DNA from: CAZQHK01 sp964593455
GTDB taxonomy: Bacteria; Muiribacteriota; CAYSPT01
Length of the DNA stretch: 35,047 nt
Reading direction: 5' to 3'
Assembly (NCBI GenBank): GCA_964593455.1
Contig: CAZQHK010000044.1
Coordinates: 1-35,047 of the forward strand
Each line of letters begins with the position of its first letter. Positions within the stretch are counted from its first letter, which is position 1. Shown piece by piece: positions 8,504 to 17,700 of this stretch. A program made the position numbers and the translations under genes. The notes beneath the pieces are model-generated. The model ran no database searches, was not told the DNA's origin, and saw nothing but the letters and a program-made list of their open reading frames with translations.

Positions 8504-9343
8504 TTATACTTTGGATTGTAGAAGACTTAGCAGCGCCTCTGCCAGCCCTCCTCGTTCCGGTGATGAAACGGTCATTTGAGCCGCTTCCTTCAAAGCCGCC
8601 GGAGCGCTTTCCATGGCTCCTGCGAACCCGACTGAAGAAAGTAGCTCCAGGTCATTCATATTATCACCAAACGCAGCTGCGGACTCGATATCAATTTTTA
8701 AGAGGCTGCAAACCCAGAGGGCAGCAGAGGCCTTGGTTACACCTCTAGCCAACACTTCCAGATAGCCCGTTCGTGATTCTGCCATATGAATCGAGGTGCC
8801 GAAACCGTTCTGGAGCACGGACCGTACCCGTTCGAATTGCTTCCGGGTGCCGCAAACCACCAGCACCTTGGATGGCGGAGCATCAACCGCCCGGTGAAGA
8901 TCGGGAATGACGAGCGCCGAAACCTGTGACCGCTCTTCGTAAGCCTTTACCTTGTCATCCATTTTATTGGTCAGGTAACGGTCGTTAATAAAACACATCA
9001 CCGTAGCCTCTTCACCCGTGGCGGCGGCGATGATATCGGCAGCCAGACTGCTTGCCAGGGACCGGTGAAGAAGCCATTTCCCCGTTTCGACATCAGCTAC
9101 CAGGGCACCATTGTAGGCGATGACCGGCGAAGACAAACCAAGTTTCCTGACGTGGCGTACAGCTGAACCGAGCATTCTGCCGGTAGCCAGAATAACATCC
9201 ACGCCACGTGATTTTAGCTTACCGATAGCCTCTGGTACCCCTGGAAATGGCTGGCCAGTATAGTCAATTATAGTGCCGTCCAGATCAACAAAGACAATTT
9301 TCTTAATACCGTTGCCGGGTGTCTGAGACATGGTAGTATCCAT
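8504..9343 (-). CDS. HAD superfamily hydrolase, Cof type
   Basis: The 279-residue protein carries HAD motif I VFVDLDGT (nucleophile Asp20, acid Asp22), motif II LATGRM, motif III around a Lys in the ARGVTKASA region, and motif IV AFGDNMNDLELL. The large C2-type cap between motifs II and III identifies the Cof/IIB group, which hydrolyses sugar phosphates, FMN or similar metabolites. The substrate cannot be told from sequence. ATG at 9343 and 9331 are both possible starts; neither has a strong ribosome-binding site. It is the first gene of the minus-strand string that continues with whiA. Confidence 0.92.
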   Translation of the reverse strand: MDTTMSQTPGNGIKKIVFVDLDGTIIDYTGQPFPGVPEAIGKLKSRGVDVILATGRMLGSAVRHVRKLGLSSPVIAYNGALVADVETGKWLLHRSLASSLAADIIAAATGEEATVMCFINDRYLTNKMDDKVKAYEERSQVSALVIPDLHRAVDAPPSKVLVVCGTRKQFERVRSVLQNGFGTSIHMAESRTGYLEVLARGVTKASAALWVCSLLKIDIESAAAFGDNMNDLELLSSVGFAGAMESAPAALKEAAQMTVSSPERGGLAEALLSLLQSKV

Positions 9344-9431
9344 GGTAGCATCGGATGCTCAAGCCGTCAATTATGATTATTCTTTTTGAATGGTAGAAAT
9401 TTATCCCTCAATATGGAATCTTGAAAAACTT

Positions 9432-9475
9432 TTGTTACTTTCCCCTTTCACTCTATATAGTATGAAGTGAAGGGG
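9432..9475 (+). promoter_or_regulatory. Promoter overlapped by a 10-bp inverted repeat (operator or hairpin)
   Basis: A -35-like TTGTTA (9432-9437) and -10 TATAGT (9456-9461), 18 bases apart, precede the gene at 9508. The -10 sits inside an inverted repeat: CCCCTTTCACT (9442-9452) and AGTGAAGGGG (9466-9475) pair perfectly apart from one extra T. A repeat straddling the -10 is a classic repressor-operator arrangement, but it could also be an RNA hairpin. Confidence 0.5.
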
Positions 9476-9507
9476 TAAGTATTCCCCATCGTCGGGAGGA
9501 TATGTAA

Positions 9508-10278
9508 ATGGTCACACGTAGCGCGCGAATTACACTGGTAGCAGCTATTTTCATTGTTTCATTCTGCCAGTTTGGAGCCTGGGCAAAAACCGAACCCGGG
9601 TTCAAGAGGACCTACCAGGACGTGAAAGTGTTCTGGGAAGGTTACAAAGATGTCGAAGCTTTTCGAGAAGAGTATTACCTTGAGATATGGAAAGCCAAGT
9701 TTTACATAGAGGCTTTCAAGACCGGGGATTTTATGACCCGGACACGGATTGCAATGGACATATACGAACTGTTGCGCACAGAGCGCGGGAAAAGAATGAC
9801 CCGAGAAGGTATCGGCCTGTACAAGAAATACAACTCCCATGCTTTGAAAGTACTAAGAAAATACTGTCCTATCGGTCCCGATGGACGGATAAGCGACGCT
9901 GATGTTCGCCGAGCCTCAAAGAAGATAGCCAAATCGTACATGTACTACCAGTGGCAGGAACACCCGTTTTCCTTAACACTGCAACCCTGGAAGCTCTACG
10001 ACATTTACAAAACAGCCTACGATAAGACCTACGATTCACTCAAGCTTTACCAGAGTGCCGTGGAGTTTTTCTACGACGAAAATCCGCTTTCGAAACTCAT
10101 GCGCAGCCTGGTGGACTTGGACTCTGGTTTCGATCTGGACGACTACGATTACCACGATCTCATCGACTTGTTGAACTACGATGACTTCGACCCCAACGAT
10201 GCCCTGAACAAGGTCACGGAACCATCTTTACAAGGACCCTCTGACAGAATCCGCCTGGACCCATCAAAGGATCTTTAG
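9508..10278 (+). CDS. Secreted protein of unknown function
   Basis: The 256-residue protein has a signal peptide (residues 1-26, basic n-region, hydrophobic core, AWA-K cleavage site). The mature part is predicted helical and unusually rich in Tyr, Trp, Phe and Lys, with several YK and YE segments, and ends in an Asp/Tyr-rich tail (about residues 205-232, DLDDYDYHDLIDLLNYDD). I recognise no family. GGGAGG lies 8 bases before ATG, so the start is firm. It stands alone between a divergent operon and a non-coding region. No lipobox Cys follows the signal peptide, so it is probably periplasmic or secreted. Confidence 0.85.
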   Translation: MVTRSARITLVAAIFIVSFCQFGAWAKTEPGFKRTYQDVKVFWEGYKDVEAFREEYYLEIWKAKFYIEAFKTGDFMTRTRIAMDIYELLRTERGKRMTREGIGLYKKYNSHALKVLRKYCPIGPDGRISDADVRRASKKIAKSYMYYQWQEHPFSLTLQPWKLYDIYKTAYDKTYDSLKLYQSAVEFFYDENPLSKLMRSLVDLDSGFDLDDYDYHDLIDLLNYDDFDPNDALNKVTEPSLQGPSDRIRLDPSKDL

Positions 10279-10295
10279 CACGCAAAACCTCCGTT

Positions 10296-10338
10296 GAGCT
10301 CGGCGCCTTTGCTTGCAAACAGCCGAGCGTAAGGAAAA
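10296..10338 (+). repeat. REP-like palindrome, copy 1
   Basis: A nested hairpin: outer seven-base stem GCTCGGC/GCCGAGC (10298-10304/10322-10328) and inner stem TTTGC/GCAAA (10308-10312/10315-10319). It lies 17 bases after the stop of the 9508 gene. It shares a GGCGC..TTxGC..CAGCCGAGCG..GGAAA framework with copy 2. It might also stabilise or end the upstream mRNA, but no T-run follows. Confidence 0.7.
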
Positions 10339-10688
10339 ACTTCAATCTCAATCTCGCTCTTCCTGTTTCTCCTACCTTACTTTCTGGTTTGTTCTTGTCA
10401 ACACATTCTAATTCATAAACCGTCGTGAGAACCTGTCGGGTGCCACATCTTGCTACGCTGCTTGCTGGAGGGTGGGTGTTAAGATATTAGAGACGAACCA
10501 GCCTGCATGAGGTTTTTCCGATCCTACACATCAGCGCGACATTGTCCAGTAGCTATATCTCTCCGTCCCGCCCTGCTATGAGCAGCAACAACATCTCTCC
10601 ATCTTCTATCCAACAACCATGTTTTTCCATTTCTTCTCCACCACCAACCACACTCCTCCGCCTCCTCTCCAATAACAACACCCACTTA

Positions 10689-10733
10689 GAGCGAGGCGCT
10701 TTCGCCGCAGGCGAACAGCCGAGCGATGGAAAG
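10689..10733 (+). repeat. REP-like palindrome, copy 2
   Basis: A second copy of the framework at 10296. Its inner stem TTCGCC/GGCGAA (10701-10706/10710-10715) is perfect around a GCA loop, and the outer GCGAGGC/GCCGAGC stem is imperfect. The outer right arm ACAGCCGAGCG is identical to copy 1. Interspersed extragenic palindromes of this sort are usually present in many copies per genome. Confidence 0.7.
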
Positions 10734-10900
10734 ACTCCAGTAACCAGAAGAGCATAAAAAGAAGCATCTTCTTATGAGCCTGTTTAGCGGTAAAGGTCCA
10801 AAGACTCAAACGAACCCGTTGCAGAGCCCGCCGGTTGACAAAGTCGCCGCTTCTGCACTAAAGTTAGCACTGAATCCTAACAGCGAGGAGAACGAACACA

Positions 10901-11095
10901 ATGGACTGCCCGGACAAACAGAAGAACCTGCAACGTTGCAACTGCTCGTATGAGCCCTGCAGCCGTAAGGGCAAATGCTGCGAATGTGTCCAATATCATC
11001 TGAGGATGAAGCAGATGCCGGCCTGTTTCTTTTCTGACAAGGCGGAGAGGTCATACGACCGGTCCTTCAGGAAGTTTATCGCAGACCAGAGCTAA
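10901..11095 (+). CDS. Small Cys-rich protein, DUF6485 type
   Basis: The 64-residue protein has eight Cys (3, 13, 15, 20, 26, 27, 29, 42) in the pattern C, CxC, C, CCxC, then PACFF, plus His33, and ends with the YDRSFxxFI stretch. I recognise this as the DUF6485 pattern found in diverse anaerobes, from memory. The Cys arrangement suggests metal (zinc or iron-sulfur) binding, with function unknown. GAGGAG is 10 bases before ATG. Its TAA overlaps the stop of the convergent GGDEF gene by three bases, so the two genes meet with no room for a separate terminator. Confidence 0.85.
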   Translation: MDCPDKQKNLQRCNCSYEPCSRKGKCCECVQYHLRMKQMPACFFSDKAERSYDRSFRKFIADQS

Positions 11096-13557
11096 CGCTT
11101 GGACAGAAAGCTCTCGTCCCAGCAGCAGAAGCAGTTGCGGCCGCTTTCCTTGGCCTGGTAAAGAGCCATGTCCGCTTTTTCGATTAATTCGTGTTTTTCC
11201 TCGGCGTCTCCGGGAAAGGCCGCTATTCCCAGGCTGATGGTGATCCGAACCGGCTTCCCGTCTACCTCGAACGGAAAATCCTCGATGGATTTTCTCAGAC
11301 GCTCGGCAGCTACACAGAAATCGTCGGACGTCTTCTCCGGACTGATAACGGTGAACTCCTCGCCCCCGTACCGGGACACGATATCCACATCCCGCACGTT
11401 CTTGGAAAGAAGTTCAGCCACAACCTTGAGTACCTGGTCGCCAACCTGATGACCATACGTATCGTTGAAATTCTTGAAATGATCGATATCCAGCATGGTC
11501 AAAGTAAGCGATGATCCGTATCGGCGTGCGCGCTTGAGTTCCTGATCAAGGCGGCGTTGGAAGTAGCGGTGGATGAAGAGCTGGGTTAACCCATCGGTGA
11601 TAGCCTCTTTATATAGTATGGCGTTTTCCAGGGCAATTGCCGCCTGATTGGCTAAACCGGCGAACAATTTGAGGTCTTTTTTACCGAAACTGCCCGGAAT
11701 GGACTTTGACACGTTTACGACGCCGATGGTAGAACCACGTACCATCAAGGGCACCGAAAGAAGCGTTCCCGGCTCGATATCTCTTCCTTTCAATGCCCGG
11801 AAACCTGGTTCCTCCAGGGTATTTTCCACCAGAATGGCTTTTCTTGCCTGAACCACCTGCCCTACAATACCCTCTCCCGGAGCTACCCGGGTTCCCTTGA
11901 CAATGTCTTCCTTCAAACCTTTTGCCACACGGATACCGAGCTTGCCGGTATCTTCGTCCAAGAGCATCAGGGACCCTTTCTCGGCCCCCATGACCTGAAT
12001 AACTTCCTCCAGGATAAGGTAGAGAAGCTTTTCATAATCGAGTTCCGAACTCATGGTCTGCCCCACCCGGTACAAGATATTGAGCTCTTCCATCCTGTCC
12101 CGGAGATTCTCACGCATCAGGTTGAAGTTATCAGCCAGTTCAGCCAGTTCGTCACGGGTCTGGATATTGATCTCCTGGTTGAGATCACCAGCCGAAACGG
12201 TCTGGGCGGCTTTTACGAGTTTAGCCAGGGGACCGGTAATAGACAAAGCGAGCAATACACCTACCCCGATAGCCAGCATCGCCGCGAGCCCGGTGGTAGT
12301 AACAACCCGCCACATCATAACCCGGACCGGCTTGAACGCCTCCGAAGCCGTTTGCTGGACGATCACACCCCAGTTGTGGCGGCGGCCGCCCCCGAACTGC
12401 TTGGTTGAAGCGAAAACCGCCATTTGATTGATTCCCCGGTAGTCGCGGTACTCTTCCATTCCTTTTCCCGTAAACAAAACCTTTCGGACAGCGGTGTTAA
12501 GAGGCCGCCAATCAATCATGGACCGGATACGCCGGGCGATAACCGCCTCTTCCACCTCCAGTCCCTTGTAGGTGCTTGGATTCTTGGCCACTGCGTTTTC
12601 CAAAGCCACCAGGGCATCGAGATAAGCAGCGTTTCCCCGGGAATCTATTTCCTGCAGATATCCTTCCGCCAGGGTAGACTCGTATTTACTCTCGCTCGGA
12701 TTCAGTTCGATAGCTTTGTTCAACATATCAACCGCTATCTCAACCTCTTCCCTCGCCAGATGGCGCTCAGCTTCGGAAAAAAGTTTCTCCGCTTCCTCAA
12801 AACGAGCTGGTTCACCTACGTTTTCAAGTTTAAGCCGGGGTATTTCACGAGGCCTGCCGGTCAGTATGATCCTGCCGATTTCATCAACCAGGTAGGCGTA
12901 GCCGGATTTTTCGAGGTGGACAAGGTTGACGACATCTTCCAGAAAAGATAGATCTATATCGCCAACGAGCACCCCGGATACTCCATATAGGTTGTCCCTG
13001 ACGATACGGACAACACTGACCACGGGAATGTTGGTATTGGTGACCATGTGTACCGGTGATTCGTAGCCCAGATGTGTTCCCTGCACCACTCCCAGGTACC
13101 AGTTAAGAGCCAGTTCGCTGGTAGAGAAGGCGCCGGCATTGATGATCGGCCTTCCGCGGTGGTCTACCAGGCACAGAGCGCGGTAAACATTCTTTTCGGT
13201 AATGCGGGTCACCAGCTTATCCAGAATGCTTTGGGTTTCTTCGATATCCATCACCCGCACGCGTGGTATGGTAACAATAGTTTCCAGCAACCGGGTGGCG
13301 CTCCTCAACGTATTGTCTATTTCCCTGGAAATGATTTCCGCCAGGGCAAGATTTCGTTCGAACACCTGTTGCTGTATCAAGTTGCGCTGATTGGAAATCG
13401 ACCGCCCCCCCAGGAAGACAATAGGCAGAACAGCGACCGTCACAAACGCCATGATGAGCTTGGAACGCAGCCCCCACTTGACGAGCTCGCCCTGCTTAAC
13501 CGGCGGCTGTTCAAAAGAACGTGACCTGAAAGGACGGAATGTTCTCCTTATGTTCAA
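11092..13557 (-). CDS. Membrane diguanylate cyclase: Cache (with TPR-like insert)-HAMP-GAF-GGDEF
   Basis: Domain order in 821 residues: membrane segment about 33-50, extracytoplasmic double-Cache sensor about 55-405, second membrane segment about 417-438, HAMP about 440-490, GAF about 505-645, GGDEF about 650-812. The active-site motif GGEEF is at 731-735 and the inhibitory site RDVD at 722-725 is intact, so it is predicted to make cyclic di-GMP with product inhibition. Residues about 250-345 within the Cache region look like TPR helices (ARFEEAEKLFSEAERHL, AVDMLNKAIELNPSES). The start is TTG at 13557 with AGGAGG 11 bases upstream, overlapping the stop of the radical SAM gene; the first in-frame ATG is only at residue 37. 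It forms a unit with that gene. Confidence 0.93.
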   Translation of the reverse strand: MNIRRTFRPFRSRSFEQPPVKQGELVKWGLRSKLIMAFVTVAVLPIVFLGGRSISNQRNLIQQQVFERNLALAEIISREIDNTLRSATRLLETIVTIPRVRVMDIEETQSILDKLVTRITEKNVYRALCLVDHRGRPIINAGAFSTSELALNWYLGVVQGTHLGYESPVHMVTNTNIPVVSVVRIVRDNLYGVSGVLVGDIDLSFLEDVVNLVHLEKSGYAYLVDEIGRIILTGRPREIPRLKLENVGEPARFEEAEKLFSEAERHLAREEVEIAVDMLNKAIELNPSESKYESTLAEGYLQEIDSRGNAAYLDALVALENAVAKNPSTYKGLEVEEAVIARRIRSMIDWRPLNTAVRKVLFTGKGMEEYRDYRGINQMAVFASTKQFGGGRRHNWGVIVQQTASEAFKPVRVMMWRVVTTTGLAAMLAIGVGVLLALSITGPLAKLVKAAQTVSAGDLNQEINIQTRDELAELADNFNLMRENLRDRMEELNILYRVGQTMSSELDYEKLLYLILEEVIQVMGAEKGSLMLLDEDTGKLGIRVAKGLKEDIVKGTRVAPGEGIVGQVVQARKAILVENTLEEPGFRALKGRDIEPGTLLSVPLMVRGSTIGVVNVSKSIPGSFGKKDLKLFAGLANQAAIALENAILYKEAITDGLTQLFIHRYFQRRLDQELKRARRYGSSLTLTMLDIDHFKNFNDTYGHQVGDQVLKVVAELLSKNVRDVDIVSRYGGEEFTVISPEKTSDDFCVAAERLRKSIEDFPFEVDGKPVRITISLGIAAFPGDAEEKHELIEKADMALYQAKESGRNCFCCWDESFLSKR

Positions 13558-13572
13558 GCGCTTCCAAACCTC

Positions 13573-14487
13573 CTAGAGCGGAAGATACCACTTATCACAC
13601 TGCCGGCACATTGCGGAAGTCGAGTAATCACCGGAGCGTTGCCCGGTCAATATGGTTCGGACACCCTCCTGTTGAAACGCTTCGTCAAACGAAGTGTCAG
13701 CCACGGTTATCGAACTCGTCTTACCGTCGAAATCCTGGGGACAGATTACATATCCTCCGTCCTGAAGGACCGTCAAGCTGCTACGGATTCTTCGACATGG
13801 AGACCGCCTGAGCGGGGTAAAATCAGCCGCTTTCCTGTCCGGCAGGTTCCCGGAAAAATCATTATAGCCCAACACCAAAACATGGTCCGCACGTTTTTGC
13901 CAGTACTGATAGAAATCGAGAAGTTCGCCATCGTTTTCCCGAAGTCTCAGGAAAGATAAACCGACGATAAGCTCACGATCATTCTGGTCACTCCTGAGCA
14001 ACAAAAGCCTGTCAATGTTTTCGCGGACGAGTTTAAAGTCGCCTCCCGGCCGCACCCGAGCATAGGTGTCGGCAGTGACGGCGTCCACTCCGATAATGAC
14101 CGCTTTGACACATTCCGTCTCCATGAGTGAACGGGCTGCCGACTCGTTCAGGAACATACCATTTGTCTCCACGAATACCCGCGCTCCCGTGGGATCCAGC
14201 GCGCGGATAAAATCCACGAACTCAGGGTGCATCAACGGTTCTCCGTAGAGCGAAAAGGTTACCTCGAATCCACCCTCGCGCGTCCTTAGATGCTCTTCTA
14301 TACGATTCACGAGTATATCATATGTTCTTTTCGCCATATCGGCTTTCGGGCGGGAAAGGTGCGTGTGAGGACAGAAAGAGCAGGCAAGATTGCAGCGGCT
14401 GGTGATCTCCACAAACAGGTTGGGACCGGCAGCGGGAAGCTCATCGGGATTGCAAAGCGGTACTCCGTGAACCTGACTATCTTCCAC
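13573..14487 (-). CDS. Radical SAM / SPASM domain protein
   Basis: The 304-residue protein has the radical SAM cluster CNLACSFC (Cys32, Cys36, Cys39), a GEPLMHP motif for SAM binding, and the barrel strand region VETNGMFL. The C-terminal quarter has Cys in CRR, a Gly-Gly-Tyr-xx-Cys-Pro segment, and a final CRQC, a SPASM-type set for at least one auxiliary iron-sulfur cluster. SPASM enzymes typically modify peptides or proteins, or mature enzymes; the substrate here is unknown and no small precursor peptide is adjacent. The start is GTG at 14487, with GGAGG about 10 bases upstream. It shares a transcript with the diguanylate cyclase 15 bases downstream, a pairing whose logic is not evident. 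Confidence 0.92.
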   Translation of the reverse strand: MEDSQVHGVPLCNPDELPAAGPNLFVEITSRCNLACSFCPHTHLSRPKADMAKRTYDILVNRIEEHLRTREGGFEVTFSLYGEPLMHPEFVDFIRALDPTGARVFVETNGMFLNESAARSLMETECVKAVIIGVDAVTADTYARVRPGGDFKLVRENIDRLLLLRSDQNDRELIVGLSFLRLRENDGELLDFYQYWQKRADHVLVLGYNDFSGNLPDRKAADFTPLRRSPCRRIRSSLTVLQDGGYVICPQDFDGKTSSITVADTSFDEAFQQEGVRTILTGQRSGDYSTSAMCRQCDKWYLPL

Positions 14488-14524
14488 GCGCCACTCACCT
14501 CCTGGTCAGGATAATTGTTGGAAA

Positions 14525-14554
14525 ATAATAACAGATTATTGATGTGAGGGTCAA
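14525..14554 (-). promoter_or_regulatory. Promoter for the radical SAM / GGDEF unit
   Basis: On the minus strand TTGACC (14549-14554) and TATTAT (14525-14530) are 18 bases apart, each matching five of six consensus bases. They lie about 40 bases upstream of the GTG start of the radical SAM gene. Confidence 0.55.
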
Positions 14555-14740
14555 TTACAGTTTCAAGAGCGGAAGCATGTCCGTGCCCGAACGAAAACGT
14601 TTATATTCCGCCTAGGTTTTAGTGTATTGTCGCTGGTGTAGGCCAAGAGTTTCAGGATAGGATCGCCCCTCCCAAGCATGAAGCGTATGTTGACAGGATT
14701 ACCTACCGGTTGTATCTTTTCCACAGGAGGGACGGTGACC

Positions 14741-17700
14741 GTGAAAGAAGACGGACTCAGTGGTTTTGAGCGCCTGATTCGCGAGAAAATAGTCATCTTT
14801 GATGGAGGTATGGGAACCAGTCTCCTCGAGTCCGGAATATCGCCGGATGATTTCCAGGGGCACACCGAAGTTATCGAATTCCTGGCTCTTTCCCGGCCGG
14901 ATATTGTTAAAACGGTCCACGCATCGTTCCTTCAGGCCGGGGCCGACGTTATCGAAACCAACACCTTTTGCGCTTCTCCTCTCTCCCTTTTAGAGCACGG
15001 GCTAAAAGATTCCGCCCGGGAGATAAACTTTCAGGCGGCCCGGCTCGCCCGGTGCGTGGCCGGTGATTTTTCCGGTACAAAACTGGTGGCCGGATCAGTA
15101 GGACCTACCTCTTTTCTACCCACCCTGGACCATATCTCCTTCAACGAACTCATATCTTGCTACAAGGTTCAAATCGAGGCTCTCATTGAAGGTGGCTGTG
15201 ACCTGCTCATTTTCGAAACATGCCAGGACATTCTGCAGATCAAAGCAGCGGTAGCGGCAGCTGAAGCTTCCATGAAGAAACTCGGGAAGCCGCTTCCGAT
15301 TATGGTTCAGTTCACTATCGATGAAAAAGGGCGCACACTGCTGGGGAGCGAACCGGAAACATTGTTATGTTTACTCGAGTCACTGGCAGTCACTACCATC
15401 GGTCTGAACTGCGGTGTCGGACCCGCCGGAATGGTAGAAGGAGTGAGAACCCTGTCCCGGCTCTCTTCCCGTCCCATATCATGCCAACCAAACGCGGGCC
15501 TGCCGGAAATAGTCGAAGGAAACACGGTTTTCACCTTAGAACCGACGGTTTTTGCTAAAAAACTGGCCTTTCTGGCTCGGGAGGCAGGACTAAATATTGC
15601 CGGCGGGTGTTGCGGGACCCGGCCTGAGCATATCTTTGCCCTGGCCTCCGAACTCAATGATATACCGCCGCGAATTCCGTCCAAACGTTATCCTGGCTCG
15701 ATTTCCAGCCTCTACCGGGTAGTGGGGTTGAACATCCACCCCGGGCCACTTCTGGTGGCCGAGGAGATGAACGCCACCACGAAAAAGAAAGGGTTCCGTT
15801 CCATCGTCCAGACACACGATGAGGATAAACTCCTGGCGAAAGCGAAAAAACTCGAGGATGAAGGGGCTCAGGTGTTGGACCTCTGCGTGGCGACAGTTGA
15901 CGGGAACGAAGCCAAAGACATGGCCTGGGCGGTAACATCCCTGAGAAAAACGATTAAGACACCGCTGTTTATCGATACGACGGATCCCGAAGTAATCGAA
16001 GCAGCCGGACATACCTGGCCGGGAAAATTCGTGGTGAACTCCGTGAACCTGGAGAAAGGCCCCGATCATTTTTATCAGGCTTTGGAAATGGCCAGACGTT
16101 TTGGCGGGGCGGTGATCGCCATGACTCTCGACGAAGAGGGAATTGCCGTCGATCGTGAACGGAAGTTGGCCATCGCGGACCGGATGTATTCACTGGCGGT
16201 AAAATCAGGCTGTCTCTGTGAACATGATCTTATTTTCGATCCTTTGACTCTTCCCCTGGGAACAGGCAGTGCCGATCTCGAAACGAGCGCCGTAGCCACA
16301 CTTGAAACCCTGAAACTCGTAAAAAGCCGGTATCCCAACTGTCTGACCGTGCTTGGTGTCAGTAATGTTTCTTTTGGTCTCTCAAAAAAAGCAAGAAGAG
16401 TGCTCAACAGTGTGTTTCTCTGGGAAGCCGTCGAAGCGGGACTCGACATCGCAATAATCAGCCGCTCCAAGCTTCTCAGGCCCGACCAGATATCGCCGGC
16501 CGACAAGGAACTGGCCCTTAACCTCATCTATCACAAAAGCGGCACAGACGGTGATCCGCTACTCGTATTCAGCCGCTCATTCACTACCGGGAACGGGGGG
16601 AAACCAGAACACTTCAAAGATACGTCGGTCCCGGCTGATCTTTCTCCCCGAGAACGGCTGCGACAAGCCGTGCTGAGCGGTACAGCCGATAAATTTGAGA
16701 ACGACATAGAGCAATGCCTCGAAACCATGAAATCCGACGAAGTCCTTAACGACATTTTTCTGGAAGCCATGTCCCGGGTAGGAGATTTTTTCGAGGAAGG
16801 CAAACTTCAGCTTCCGTCGGTCCTGGCCTCGGCCGAAGTGATCAAAAAGGCATTTGATTTCCTGCGTGAACATTTTGACGGCGAACCGGAGACATTCTCT
16901 CCACAAAGTCGCGGCACCATAGTTCTGGGTACGGTCAAAGGCGATGTGCATGATATTGGCAAAAACCTGGTGGATATGGTTCTAACCAGCAGCGGGTATT
17001 CCGTTTTTAATCTGGGTATCAAACAGACCTCCCGTCAAATTATGGAAGCTGCCGTAAAGCACGATACCGATGTTGTGGGTTTGAGTGGATTGCTCACCAA
17101 GTCGGTCATGGAGATGGAGCAGGTGCTGAGAGATTTTCGCCGGGCAGGCGTGAGCAAACCCTTCATTCTTGGAGGAGCGGCCTTACGAAGAAACCACGTT
17201 GAAGGCAAACTCAGGACGATCTACGGAGGACCTGTATACTACGCCAAAGATGCTATGGAGGGCCTCAGAATCATGCAAACCATCACCGGTCCCGAGACAG
17301 GAACGGATTTTTTGAAAGATGGATCCAGACCACGGGAGATCGAAGCATCGTCTTCCTCCCATCGTCTCCCGAGTACTACTGAAAACACATCTGTCGATGA
17401 ATTCCTTAAAGAAATCCCCACCCCGCCCTTCTTTGGGCGGGAAATAGTGGTTTCTGCTGATCTTACCGAAGCGACTAATTTTCTTGACGAAAAACACCTC
17501 TTCCGGTTCCACTGGAAAATAAGCGGTGGAAACAGGAAACAGAACGAAGAAGCCGCGAAAATCCTGGAAGGGATGAAAAAGCAGGCTTTCCAGAACGAAC
17601 TGGTCACCGCCGGAGCGGTCTACGGATATTTCCGATGTTTGTCCAAAGGAAACAAACTACGTGTTTTTGACAAAACCTCGAACAGTCCGCCTGTCGAGTT

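Larger units (their letters stand above)
10279..10900. other. Non-coding interval with REP-like hairpins and a G-poor tract
   Basis: This 620-base stretch contains no convincing gene. It holds two related hairpin elements (10296-10338 and 10689-10733) and between them a strongly strand-asymmetric tract: 10587-10688 has only about two G on the plus strand, so its minus strand is G-rich with many GG runs. Composition here is unlike the flanking genes. Confidence 0.7.

Noticed and set aside
10279..10330. Possible c-di-GMP (GEMM) riboswitch, because ACGCAAAACCTCCG resembles its core
   Set aside because: The other conserved boxes and pairing partners are missing, and the site follows a stop codon inside a REP-like hairpin.
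10606..11054. Minus-strand short frames between the REP-like copies and over DUF6485
   Set aside because: They run through hairpins and opposite a convincing small gene; no ribosome-binding sites.
14690..14718. TTGACA with TATCTT as a metH promoter
   Set aside because: Transcription would begin at the ribosome-binding site itself, and the -10 matches only four of six bases.
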